DNA of 64,000 nt from Cyclospora cayetanensis (lineage: Eukaryota; Apicomplexa; Conoidasida; Eucoccidiorida; Eimeriidae), in NCBI RefSeq assembly GCF_002999335.1, contig NW_020312602.1, positions 62,001-126,000 on the forward strand, given 5' to 3'. The number at the start of each line of letters is the position of its first letter. Position 1 is the stretch's first letter. The translations under genes were made by a program, and so were the position numbers. Shown here one piece after another: positions 25,934 to 38,416 of this stretch. The notes under the pieces are model-generated. The model saw only the letters and a program-made list of their open reading frames with translations, was not told where the DNA came from and searched no databases.

Positions 25934-28687
25934 ACTGAAGATCAGAATAATAACTCTGCATGCCTCTGTTGCCTTACGGCGGGAAAACTCGCTGCTGCAT
26001 AGGCGCAATCACTTGACAACTGCAGATAAACTAATCGAGCTGGATGAAACCAAGTTAGTCGCATCGCGTCAATAAGATACCCCAGTTGTCTCTCAGTACC
26101 TTTTGCCACTACACGTCCCCAGAAACTCAGTTGCCCTGGAAAGGCACTGTGAAAGCCGATCCTCCACTCAATGACAAGCTGGGCAGCTTAGTCCGATACC
26201 CTGGCACCGTTTTGGTGGGGAGTGCAGCATGACTCTCAAGTCCCCCTTCCGAGTTCGTCAGGCAACCTGGCACATTACCAGAGAAAATTCTCTAGTTTGA
26301 TCAAAACTGCATACACTCGAATCGGCCTTTTGCTCAGGGTGGCCTCAGTGAGCCAGTACTCCATCCAGCCGAATAAGTCTCCAGGCGGCGTCTTGTGCCC
26401 CATGAAGCTTCGTGAGAGAGTTAGCGACAGCGTACACACTACAAATAGTCACAGATAGATGAATACATGGCGATTGTTACGCGCACATCTTGCGGAATCC
26501 ACGCGAAGTTTCTCAGCATGGAGCAGCACGCGCCCAGCAAAGGCTACTCAAGCATATTTTTTGAAACCAAGTCCACTTAAACGGAATACACTAGACACCG
26601 GAAAGACAAAAAGGAGAAGAACTAAGACATATATATATATGAACCAGAAGAAACACTTGGCTTTCAAGGCAGCACCCAAAGCTGAGTTGTCAAGATGTTT
26701 TGCACCGCAGGCCCAGACGAAAACACAAGCACACTTGGCGAGGCTCCTCCCCTAATCCGTCCATCGCTTGCATAGTTTTTATGAAAATAGAGCAATTTAT
26801 GCTTCTTTGTGCATGCAAAGTCTTTCTGCGAGGGGGAAAACACTTCACTACCCATGAGCTGCTCACCTGGCCAAAAGACCAGACCACAGGCCCCGAAGGA
26901 CAGATGCAAAAGCGGCAAAGGACGCGCAATAACTTGCTCTTCAGGGCACTTTAACTTCAATTTTACACTTAGTGTAATCGGAAAAACTTAGAAGGAAGAT
27001 ACACGTATCCTGTTTCAAGCAAATTTTTAGGGTTAATGCCGTACTCATTTGAGTCAAGACATTGTCTCATTTGTCATACACTGCGTTTTTAAGCACCTGA
27101 ATGCAGCTGCGAATTTCATTCATTAGCGTGAGGCTTTGCTTCCCAACGAAAAACCTGACTATGCCACTGCAAGTGAATACCCCGCCTGAATTGCTTAGCT
27201 GCCCCAGCAGATAGCATCTTGACAGCTATTGCGCTCGTATCCGATGGTCACGCACAATGGTTGGCCCTCGAGGTAAGCATTCGAGCTGGTCTCGACTCCA
27301 TGCATTTGCAGAAATTGGTGGAGTCACTGGGACTTCCCATCAGTGCACTGACTGCCACCAAACACTGTCTTTATCAGATTCTCTGAAATTACCGACGGGC
27401 TACGCTCATAATTCCCGAAGTGCTGATATACGTCTTTTCTTGTTTTTGATGTGCGGCAAACGTTTTTAACCGAACCCAAAACTAAAAATGTGTTTTTACT
27501 CACAGAAGGCGAAGAAAATTTCGTTATTCCAACGGGCCAAGCCGTATGTGAGAAACTTCTACAATGTAGCATTTTAAAACGCTTTAGACAATTATGGATT
27601 GTACAGTTTGGAGTCACTCATCCTTTTTTCTGCATGGTGGGGTCAAAATCGTACTGTTTAAGTGGTATGTACCTGGGCTCATTGTCAACATGTTGAGTAG
27701 TGTGATTTCCGGCGGTCTCAGAAGGTGCGTGTTGCAAGCCAAGCTGTACATACACGTATTCTACTGCAGTATATCTAGCAACTATTTCATAATCACTTTA
27801 AAAATTGGTTGGTGTATCCGTATCCCTTGTTTATTAGTGGTTACTTATCCCGATACTTTGCAAGACGGTGCAATGTGTACATGTGCACTAGATGCTGCTT
27901 CAACTAGCTGTGCATGCCGGCTGCATCTAATCACAGAATAACTGCCCTGCTCCCCTTGTGTCGAAATCTCGAAGGACCGAGCGTTGGGGAACGAGGGAGT
28001 TCTCGAACAACCTCAACTTTTTATTAGGCTTTGCATCGTGTCTGATGTTAGGTGCTTGTGGAGAGCTACGGCGTGGATAATTGAATACCGGTTGATCTTT
28101 CTTGCGAGAGGCTGTTCACCAATGTGGTTGACCAAGGAGCTTAAGCTCCTTTAGGGAAGCAGGTAATAACTTCATAGCAGTTCCTGAAGAGTTTCGGCGA
28201 CAGGGTCTTGAATAGGAACCGTAGGGGTCTTACAGCTGGAACATGACACCCGATAAGAGGTGCTATACGCCTAAATTAATCACTATGTCTTGCAACAAAA
28301 GGCCCATGTAGCGGTGGATACCTCCTTAATACAAGTGTTCGACAGTTGAGGCTGGCGGCCGCAACAGTACCTACGAGCATCGCTGGCGGCTGCTAGAACT
28401 AGCGAGATTCGGGTTCATTCATGCACAGCCTTAAGAACTGGCTGCCGTCAGAAATCAGTTTGTTTTATATGGCGGGCAGCGTGGTCATTCTACTGCAATT
28501 GGCACACCGGAAAGTTGAGTACAAATTGCTAGTTAGATTCTGAGCGTGAGCGCTGTATCGCATTACAAATGAACACTTGGCGAACCAAAAGAGACAGCCT
28601 CTGCCACAGGTAGACTGTATACGTGCGCATTCCTCCTCTGAATCGCGTATGTTTCTCATACTCATTGAGTAACTTGCGAAAATTCCG
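25934..28687. other. Gene-poor stretch, no gene seen
   Basis: 2.7 kb between the coiled-coil gene and the 3' end of the RRM gene. Only short open frames on both strands, without motifs or exon chains. A short (AT)n run lies at 26628-26641. An alternative 3' exon of the RRM gene could lie at 28465-28640 (see findings). Confidence 0.45.
26628..26641. repeat. Short (AT)n run
   Basis: A dinucleotide AT run in the gene-poor stretch downstream of the RRM gene. Confidence 0.6.
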
Positions 28688-31600
28688 CTATTGCTCACCC
28701 GTTCTGGGCACAGTACTCTGGAGCTCGGTGCTCTCTGTGTCTTCTTCCCAATCTTGGGCTTGCCAGTGCTCCAATCGATCGCGTAGCTTCCTTTGGCGTT
28801 GACGCATCCGACTTGCAATGTCACTTATAGTTACGGGGCCATTTTCCGCTAGGACAGAAAACCAAAAAGTCTGTCCTGCTGCTTCAACAGCTGCCCGCCT
28901 TGCTGCCGTTTTGGGGCTCAGAACAGCTCTGGCTTCATCCACGCCAGAGGGCAGCGATTGCTGAGCCGGCTGGGCTTCATATTCCATGCATTGCGCTGAC
29001 ATCACTGCATATGCCTGAATAAAAAGCCAGTCATATCCTTGAAGTTATTTCTTAGGCTACTCTCGGTGGCTAACGTGTCGGTATGTACGAAGTACACCTC
29101 TGCACATACTCTAAAGCCAAGGAGAATAATCTGCAAATAACGTTGGTTCCTATAAGTGTGCCAAATCCAAGCATACCTCTTCAGCTCGCTCCCAGGCGTC
29201 ATCAAGGGTTTCCTCTACATTGGAAGTCAAGCACCTCGAACTCCAGGCGCAGGCCATCGTCTGCGGGAGCGTAAAGGCGATTCAGACGTGTGCATTTGCC
29301 AATTCATCCATAAATTCCTGGTTTCACTGATGCCCGAATTCTTGGGTCATACGGCACTGAGACGAAATCATGAAGCGGTAAGCATCTTTTCGGGCCCAGA
29401 CTGATGCTGAACTAAGAGGTAAGGATACATGTGCATATATTTTGCAGGACTTGGCCCTTAGTGCTTACCCGGCCGTGTAGCTTCATCCCGTTTAGGTGAC
29501 TGATGGCTGCCAGAGCTGCTTCGTGCGACGCTAGGCGAACGAAACCAAAATTCTGTAGTGTCAGAAGCAGGTTGCGCTCAGCTCAAAGAGTTCATGCAAT
29601 TAAGAATAAACTTGGCAGGCTTCCGCTACAGTTTTTATTGTGGCTCAGACAAGGCATCAGATAAATTGCCTGGCAAGGGCACTATACTGTGCTCAGCATC
29701 ATTAATGAAAAAGCAGGAGACTGCTATTGGAGGATTCAAAACTTTCCACAGGTAATGATTGAGTAGGGCTGTGATGTTTGAGACAACAGGAAAGCGGGTC
29801 AGGTTCATTATGCTAGCAAGTTTGCCACTGCTTGGCGCTAATTTTTAAGTTATTAGCCAGCCGCAAAAAAATGGCCGCGGGTTGACTGCCTACCCTGGTT
29901 GGGTGGACTTCAGCAGCTCTAACAACATGAAAGTATGAACAAATTTCTCTGAGCTCTTCCTGAAAACAAAAGTCAAGCGAACCAACGCACATGCCCCAGG
30001 TTCCAATGCGGCCATAGTGAGCAACTCAGGTTGTGAAGTGGTGTGAACTCGAGTACATATGAAATTCTATAAGAATGCCGCTTTCTCCTTTTAAGGTGCA
30101 CCATTCCACAGGGAATTTCCTTCAAAGAGTCCATATTACATAGGGTGGCGGCTCCGTGCTTACACTGTTGGTTAGAGGAGGCAGATTTGCTATAAAAATG
30201 CTGCAATTCGCTGCATGAGTCAGCGGCTCTGTTGGGCTGCAAAAACATGCACAACCGTTCAGTCATTTCTGTATTTCGGTAGCTTCCCGGCGCAGCCTAC
30301 ATAGCACTTGCCCGTGCTGCTGCAGAATGGTGTCAAACTCACATGCCGCGTCGTTGATGCTGATACACCTTGCGCACAATTATATTCAGCTTGGGAGAGG
30401 CTTCCTAAGAACAGAACGCTCAGGAATTGAAATCGGCTTCATAGGTTGGCCCTTACGCATAGATTACTTCATCATCAGAACAGCAGCACTCTTGAACCTT
30501 TAACATCAGCAAAACTACTTGCACTCCGCTCTAAGGATAGGAAATTTATTCTCACCTGAAGTCTCTTCAGGGCTATCTCTGCTACATCTTCATCGGAATA
30601 ACGGAGGAATGCATACTCGCGCACCCCTTTCCTTGAGGGAAGTCCAGCAACAGACGACATCTGCAACCACCCGTAACACTCTATCGTCTTCCCTGGTTTG
30701 CGACTTGAAGTAGGGGCAGTAGTTTCAGGGATCGTGGAGTCTACTAGATTGGGATACCTTGACGTGAGTTGGCACGATTTGCGTTGCAGCTGTGACGAGG
30801 TCCTCAACCTGGTCAGCTGTGGCACCTGCGCGCAAACCGGAAAAACAGATGCCTGTTGATGAAATTCGATTCATGGCACCATGCAAGCTGTACTGAGCGG
30901 GCATACAAAATAATGGTTAATAAAGTACAGCTTATGCAAAGCAAATACCCCTAAAGGCCGTATTTGTTAGGGCAATACACCCTCCTGGTCTCCGCCCTAC
31001 AGTGTCAAATTTAGGAACGGATATTTGGGGTCTATAACAGAGGGTTTGTGGCACCTGGGGCCAATCCGGAAATGTAGACATGGTATTCATCAACCACCAA
31101 CGGAGTACTCCACGTTTCGTGCAAAGAAAGCCGAACTTGCCTGTGGCACGCATATATAGCAGGAAACACATCAATGCCCCATCAATTCTTTCCAATGCTG
31201 CAGGCGTACTATTATCTTGCTAGTTGAAATTAGTGCAACAGGCACTAAAAGGTAAAAACTAATTAATCTTTAGGACGTAGGCCTGGGAGACTAAGCTATA
31301 GTATACAAAAGTTGAAGTGAAATATGACCAATCCAAGCCTTACGATGAAGTGCCTGGCAGAACAGAGGCTGAACCGAGGAGCTCAAGCGCTAGTTTGGCG
31401 TGCACCTCGTGTGTGAAATCAACAATGGCATACAAACTGGCCCCCCGGGTGTCCGCTGCAATGCGAATGCTGGACATAGCATAGGGTAGCTGCTGTAGAG
31501 CATGGTTACGCTGGTTCTCTCTCTTGGAGTCTTCTATCGTCCCTTCGGTGGCGTAGCGCCGGTTGTTTAGCCAGCTGCTTTGGGGCAGTGCCCCTTGCCG

Positions 31601-32092
31601 TGCAGGAACTGGCGGTGGCGCCCCATGGGAAGGGCCTTTCTTAGGCAAACAGTGACCTGGCTGACGGTAGGAATTAGAAAACAGTTGCCTAAGGACCTCT
31701 GTGGCCTCATCAGCGGCCAGGTGTCCAGGGAGGTCGCGCACAAGAATGCTCCGTTGTTCCACTTTTGGTTGCGGTTTTGTGTATTCCTCTTCAGGCGTCC
31801 ACGAACTGCCCTGCTGACATACAGGATATTTACTTTGCATATTGCTCACTGCTATCACCGGGGAATGCACGGATGTTGGTGCAGTTGCATGCCCGGCGAA
31901 TGCCCGATCCACTGGTACACAGTCCATTGGTATGCTTGATAAATCGGAAAAAGTGACAAGACAAAATATAAAAACAATAAGCAGTAGAGACAAGCGTGTA
32001 TATTTATTTCCAAAATATATCAATAGATTGTTGACGAAATGAACTGGCTGCCGGCATGGTGGTCCATGGGGGGGTTGGAGCTGGTTGTACAT
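28688..32092 (-). CDS. Three-RRM RNA-binding protein, TIA-1/Nam8-like
   Basis: Exons followed by phase: ~32046-32092, 31344-~31937, 31055-31140, 30758-30825, 30556-30660, one unclear exon near 30270-30350, 29894-29959, 29469-29552, 29177-29260 and 28688-29014. RRM1 begins RSILVRDLPGHLAADEATEV and is stretched by a long insert before its RNP1-like strand. RRM2 runs from HVYISGLAPGATADQVEDL (RNP2) to VREYAFLRYSDEDVAEIAL (RNP1) and is split over three exons. RRM3 has NFGFVRLASHEAALAAI, then NGMKLHGR and CAW, close to the third RRM of TIA-1, Pub1 and Nam8. The tail is helical and charged (RMRQRQRKLRDRLEHWQ). The likely role is binding U-rich pre-mRNA or mRNA in splicing or translation control. 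The exon carrying strand 1 of RRM3 was not found, and the first exon is tentative. Confidence 0.72.
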
Positions 32093-35000
32093 GCTGGGTG
32101 AAGCAAGCCTGTGAGTATCTCACTTTTGCATCAATGACCGGTAAATCTGATTACTGACATACATATTTTTTACAACATGAAATTTTTGACGATTTGGAGT
32201 AGGGAAAAGGCGGAGGGTAACCTCGCCTGCCAATCAAGTGACCATCATGAATGAAGCTGCAACGTAGTATATAACAGCAGCACAAGCAACACAATGCCTT
32301 TTTGAGCAACCATGTAGTACTTGGTCTTGCCTTGTTTAGGAGACCGTCGGTTTATCCTACTGTTATGCGGAGAACTAAGGACTGGGCGATTGGGTGTTGG
32401 AATGGCATTGGCAACGGTTTTAGCCGCCTTAGGCAACTAATCTAAGCACAGTTACGTATGAATGGAAGCTCGTTAGGTGCTGAGTATGTGTCCTGGTTTT
32501 TATTTCCTTGTATATTCCAGAGCAGCTACCGCCCCACACAATGGAGAATTGTTCATGTATCTCTGTATGCGAAGGCCGGGAAAGTGACGCTGCATCTACG
32601 GTCTCCGCCGGTGGACGCTTAGCTTCAGCCTAAGTAGAAACTGTAGAGGGAGTAATTGAGTATCTCTTCAGGACCACTTCTACCTCGCTTAGGACTTCAG
32701 CATGAAATGAGCGAGGCAGTTAGTGTAATGGGCTAAAGTACACCCAAGCCCTTTCCACGAAAATAGCAACGGTTAGTTAAGTACCACAAGGCAATCGGAT
32801 ACTTTGTTGACCACTCTTTATGCAATCTTTACTGCAGAGTACTGCAGGCTGGGCACAACAAGACGCAGTGTTGCATGCATCCGCGCCAGATGCTGGGCGC
32901 AACTAAAGCGCAGGCTCACGCGCACCCCAGCTGCCCCTCTCTCCTCATATCAGAACCTTGAGGTGAGTAAACATAAGATGGAAGGAGTACTACTTGATTA
33001 CTCCCAATAACATCGTGTTAAGTTTAAAGTGAGTATTTGAATCCTTCGACAATGACATCGATTCTTTTGTGGTATCTGACCTCCGACAGTCCAAAAAAAT
33101 CCAGTCAGACCAGGCTCAATCCTCGAAAGCTTTGGGGTACAAAAATTGTGCGAGTTTACCTACTGACGATCTGGGCAAACGGGCAATGTCTTCACCAATG
33201 TGAGATGCATCCTAGGCCACTAGCCGGACCAGTAGAGCTTTGCAACTGTAACATGAACTCCAAAATCCTCTAGATAAGGTGATCCTCTGCTTTGAACAAA
33301 ATTCTATTGCCAAATGAAGTCGGAATGTACGGATGGCGGACTCCTTGCGTCCATTTAAAGCACAGTAGGCCTTCTCCAATGTGGTAGGGTTTCTCAAATT
33401 GAATACCCTGGATTTTGGCAGTAAAAGCTGATGCACCAACGTAGATAGCATGAGGTAGCTCAAGATCAATATGAACGATAAATTAGTACAAACAAGAGCT
33501 GTTGAGCTGCACAATAGTAAACAGGCGAAGCATCGTGAGAGCGTGTCCACTATCACGTTGATGGTAATCTTTCATGTGCGGGAGGTACGACGGCCAGGGA
33601 ACAACTCTAAAGTCCTGAGCAGTTTTCGAAAGTTACACTGAAGACTGGCAGTCGGTCTCGATAGGTAAAGAATATCCATACAAATAGTGCATGCATTTTC
33701 ACTCCTTACCACACCAGATAGAAGTTATCTTTCCCCATCAAATGCCGATGCTTGGTTTCGGTGAAGCCATGATAAGTAAAAACGCACTGTTGTATTTGGG
33801 AAGCGAGGACTCTTTCAAGAAGTGAAGAGCACACACAGATCCGCCTCGAAAGCCGCTTCTTGCGAAGAAATGACGCTCGAAATCGGGCAGTGCGAGTACT
33901 GGAGAAGTTAAAAGGGAACTGATACGCATGCTTGCTGTGGCATCAGCCCGCTCTCTACAGGTCCGAAGTGCGTCTTTTAACATAGACCAGTAAAAGGAGC
34001 AGAGACTCAAGCAAATCCAGGAATACAGTTTCGTTTATAAGCTGCACGCCCATAGAACTCTGCAACGTCGTTGCGACGGGATACGGCAAAGGCCATGGCT
34101 TGACTGCTTCGATATTTGCCAGATCTGGCTCAATTACTGCAGCCGAAGTACGGAAGTCCAGAAACACGACTGCTCTCACGAAGCACGAATAGTTGCGTGC
34201 CTGCACATACTACTGGCTGTCCCGCAATGGCTTCCGTGCACGCCATGCGTGCTGTAGGTGCGTTTGAACGCTTCTGCCGAACACCCAAGCAGCGTCCATA
34301 TCGACGTGTTCACCTATTCTTGACAGGATTATACAACTCCCGCATAACAAACGTGCCGCTGCCGCTTAGGTGAGCCATTGGCAAATCCAAAAAGCATACA
34401 GGGCTAATCAGGTTCGCGCATGCGAGTGTGGAAAGACAGTCCGTGCATGCACTGCGGGTTCATAGGGATATGTAGGAAGGCGTCTGTGAAGTCACATGTT
34501 AATTACAATTTCCATTGTTGTAGCTTGTCTGTAGATTGACCGATATGACGCACCATAGACTTTTCTGCAGTGATCTTGTAAGAGGGGGTAAAGCTAACGC
34601 AGATGTGCCAAAATTCATCTGTTTCTAGGCAGTAGGCAAGCTAAGCCCACAGGCGATGAAAGATTTCTACACGTTTCCATTTCTCAACAAATGATATGTC
34701 TGCCTTTCAGTCTCTTCTTTATGCCGAAAGAACCTCTGATACTATGCAATATAGCATGAGGCTGGCCCAAGGACTGGCTCAATACAGTGAACAGGACCAC
34801 TAGCGGGTAGCCAGCCTGCTGGCAGCTCGCCATTATCTGTCACATCCGCAAATTCCTTTTTTATATCTACCTATTCCAGATTTTACTTGGCTGAAGCGGT
34901 AAACGAGTTTCCTCGTTGAAAACCTGCTTTGGAACTATTAATATAAGACGCATGCTCAGAACCATATTCTCGTGCTGTGCCGCAGAGCCGCCCTCAAAAA

Positions 35001-38000
35001 GCCCCTTTCTTACCTTGCTGAGGCACCGACTCTATCCGCTCGCAATGAATGAACTGAGAGTTGCTTTTGAAGACCAAGTGTTGCTTGTTTCTAGCGCATC
35101 GTGTGACACTAGCCTATAGTGAAAGGCATCCATGCAGCCATGGCTGCGCGTTATGGTTTACCCGTGACACACCTAAGAAAATTTCGTGGTGCACGGTCCA
35201 ACGCAAAAGTCATGGACCAGGCTGATGGGACAATATATTCATCTTTAGGTGTGCAGCACTATCGATCCTTATTTTCTGCCGTCTTTCGGCAACAAATGCG
35301 CTTTTGATGGACCATTTGCCCCCTGCTCGTGTAACAGCAACCATGCGCAGCCAATGAAAGTAACCCTAGCAGCTCTTGACCATTGCTTGAGACCTCTATC
35401 CTCAATCGAGCCGTGGAAGCCCTCAACTGTGGTCTATTCTCTGAAGATCCCTGCACCTTGAATAGGCTTCCTGGAAGTTCTGCTGTTTCCCTGACGCACC
35501 TTCTTTGCATGCCAGGCAGCATGCTTCAGCTGGGCCCAGTCGTGTTGCTCGAGTTCGGGTTTTTTTCACACCTTTTCCCATTCAGAGCGTATGACCTTAT
35601 TTCCCATTGTAGTATCAGGTACGTTGGCAAGGGCCTTTATGGGGCTGTCCACGCTCCTGGGTCAGTTCCGGTCATTTTGTCGTGGTGCACCTCAGAATGT
35701 GAGCTAGGACAAGTCAACGGAACCCCGAAATCCACAGGTTCTAAATCCTCATTTTGCAGGAGCCATGCTTACTGGCCCCCGAAACTTCAATCAGTCATTT
35801 AAGTGCGTAGGTTCAACCGGTTGGGTGTTCAGCCGCTGAGTCACTGCCCACCGTGCGACCACTTGACTTTACACTAATATACGCTTGAACTGGAATAAAT
35901 CATTAAGTAGGCAGCTGTTCGTGTGCATTGTTGCTTCGGCAAACGAAAAGTTTGTGTTTTTCGGTCCGATATCTTCATAGCTTTCCCGTTCTAGACTTCT
36001 CAACAAAAAGTGCCTGCTTTTGAGTTGATTTCCGTAGAAATCAAGGAGTCAGGGCTCATATGAATAATTGTACTGTAGCAGGGTTGCCGATATACCTTTT
36101 ACATGCTTAGAGCCACCATTTAAATGCTTCTTTCTATAGCAGACATGATTAAGGAAGCATCCCTTTCTCTTCATCCCGGGGGTTCACAGCGCGGTACAAA
36201 CACAACAGGCTCATGAAACTTTCGAGCACTTGCCCTATCTTAACGAAAGTAGTGTGTTTTTGAGCGGCCTGGCCTCGTCGATGTAAATCGTAACAGTTTG
36301 TCGGCTGACAAATCGTGTCCTTCTGCCAGCTGTCGAGTTACTGCGTTCACATCTGTTCGCAGGCCCACCTACGCCGCCTATATAGGCTCTTTGCCACCGT
36401 TAGCCTCCACGGCCAGAAAACAATCCCCCTTAACTGTTCACCTCAATTCTGAATTACTGAATAATGAAATGGCTTTATTGATTCTATATATGTGTAGTAG
36501 GGTTACATGGGATCCCACTCCATCCACAGCCACTGGATGAGCCGGAGAGCAGTTAAATCGAACCATGCGTGCTTGTAGCTTCAACGCACTTTCTACGGTC
36601 TCCATATTGGGACAGTCAACGCCAGACTAAAAACAGCTTCCAAGAAATCCATCTTATCGTCCGCCTAAAAGGGCTTCCTCTTTTAATGCCCCGCCGCTCG
36701 GGATCCCCGCAAGAAGAGAAGACAGCTAGGGGACGCGCTGCTGCACATGAAAACAGTCGGAGCATTTAATCCAGTTGCATATAGCTTCTATTTTACACTC
36801 ATACACAGTTAATCGTAAAGCAACCGTAGTGAGCTAGCTCTACATTTAAAAGATAACTCAACAGCCCAAATAAGTAGTCAGACGTTAAACAATTCTTAAT
36901 TGAGTATAGCGCGTGTGATAGATAGTGCCTAACTGTAGCAAGCCCCCACACACTCACTGTTGAAACGCTACACCTGTTTGCCGTTCAAGCCTTGCATTCT
37001 TTCCCCAATATTAGAAACCTATTGATTTAGATGAAAGAGAGGAGATACCCCATTCGAAGAAGCTCCCAGAAACTTTGGGCTTATACTAGTTGAGTTTTTC
37101 GGCTACTGATTCCCCTATGGGATCTTGTGGGGCGCGCTACAGTAGCGACCAGTTTTGTGCGTGACCGAATGCAAAAAACAATGATGAGTGCGTTTCTTCC
37201 CATTAAATAAAGAAAGAGCTGCATAGCTGCCACACCCCGAAAGATCAGTGAACTATGGTTAAGACGTGTCCGAATGCACGAAGAAGTGCGTATTATCGAA
37301 ATAAGGTGCGAGCGGTATGCATCGACAAACGATTGGTCGAAATGGGCATTAGGCACGATTGTAAACTAGTTGTCACAAGAGTTGGTGCAGACCTAATGAA
37401 TTATACCTGCATAAAGCTCTCCACATGAGCTTGAGAATGAAGGCCACAAGTAAAATCGATAGGCAAGATAAGTCTTCGTTTAGGATGCAACTATGTTCTA
37501 GTGTGGCGAGTAAACACATGATATAATTCAAGGCTTGCCGGGGAGCGCTAGTCGAATCAACATCCAAGTGTTGCATGCAGTCAATTACTTACTGTCCGCA
37601 CTCGAGTTGCCTAAATTCCCCATGGAGTGGGCTATTGTGCTTCTAACCACGAAAGGTTTCTCGAACTGTAGCGTCCCACATGACAGGTACTGACTACTAC
37701 GGCGGCTTTCCGGTTAAAACGGTAATATGCGCGCAAAGACACGGGGTTCCTTGAAACACATCGTTGGTGTAGATTGCTGCCTGGTCGAATGGTATTGCCT
37801 CCGGCGAGGGCTGGGGGGAAGGGTGGCCACGACGGAAGCCCTTCGAGGTACCTTATTCTGTGGACCATGGTTGTCTTTGATACGGAAAACTGTACTAAGC
37901 TTTAGGGTTCGTAGGGCGCATCGTCTTCTCCATCTACTAGACCGCACCCATTACATATGTCGACCAGTAACTCCAAATCATTTTGCCGCTTTCAGAGAAC

Positions 38001-38416
38001 TGACAGGGGCAAAGTCTACAAAACTATGCCACCTTGTATGGCATTGTGTGTACGTGACCACAACTTCCCGTAAAGCTGCTTTTGTGCTACCCAAAAGACA
38101 ATGCATGTTCCTTGTGGGTGGGTGTGAAAGACAGTTCCCCGGAGAGTCCACTACTTATCAACGGCCTACTGTGGACGGCTACTCAATAAGCTCCCAGGGG
38201 AAAGCTCGACAGTGCAGCTGCAAAAAACCCCTCGGCCCCGGCTAGCTAGTTAAGCCAGCAGGCCACACGCACAGCGAGAAAGGAGGCCAACTACGCGACA
38301 TTGCCAAAGGAAAGAACACTGCAGAGCACAGCAGCCTGGGCCGTACAGCAACTACCCGTTACAAGGGATGCACGAACCATAGGGAAGCCAGCCATCATGT
38401 TCCGTCACGTGCCTGC
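32093..38416. other. Gene-poor stretch of 6.3 kb
   Basis: This lies between the start of the RRM gene and the 3' end of SF3A1. No complete gene can be supported. Open frames are short and mostly motif-free on both strands. The exception is a cluster of protein-like minus-strand segments at 33.2-34.2 kb, listed separately. A 139-codon plus frame at 35383-35802 has no recognisable content. Confidence 0.45.
33280..34200 (-). other. Candidate exons of an unrecognised gene
   Basis: Three minus-strand segments read like protein rather than random frames. One at about 34010-34150 contains IEPDLANIEAVKPWPLPYPV and follows a CGGCTGCAG acceptor. One at about 33738-33950 contains SLLTSPVLALPDFERHF and ends at a stop. 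One at about 33280-33410 contains TLEKAYCALNGRKESAIRTF and follows an AATCCAG acceptor. I could not join them in phase and recognise no family. They may be a real small gene, a decayed one, or chance. Confidence 0.25.

Noticed and set aside
35383..35802. Plus-strand 139-codon frame
   Set aside because: It has no known motif, unconvincing composition and no neighbouring exons in phase.
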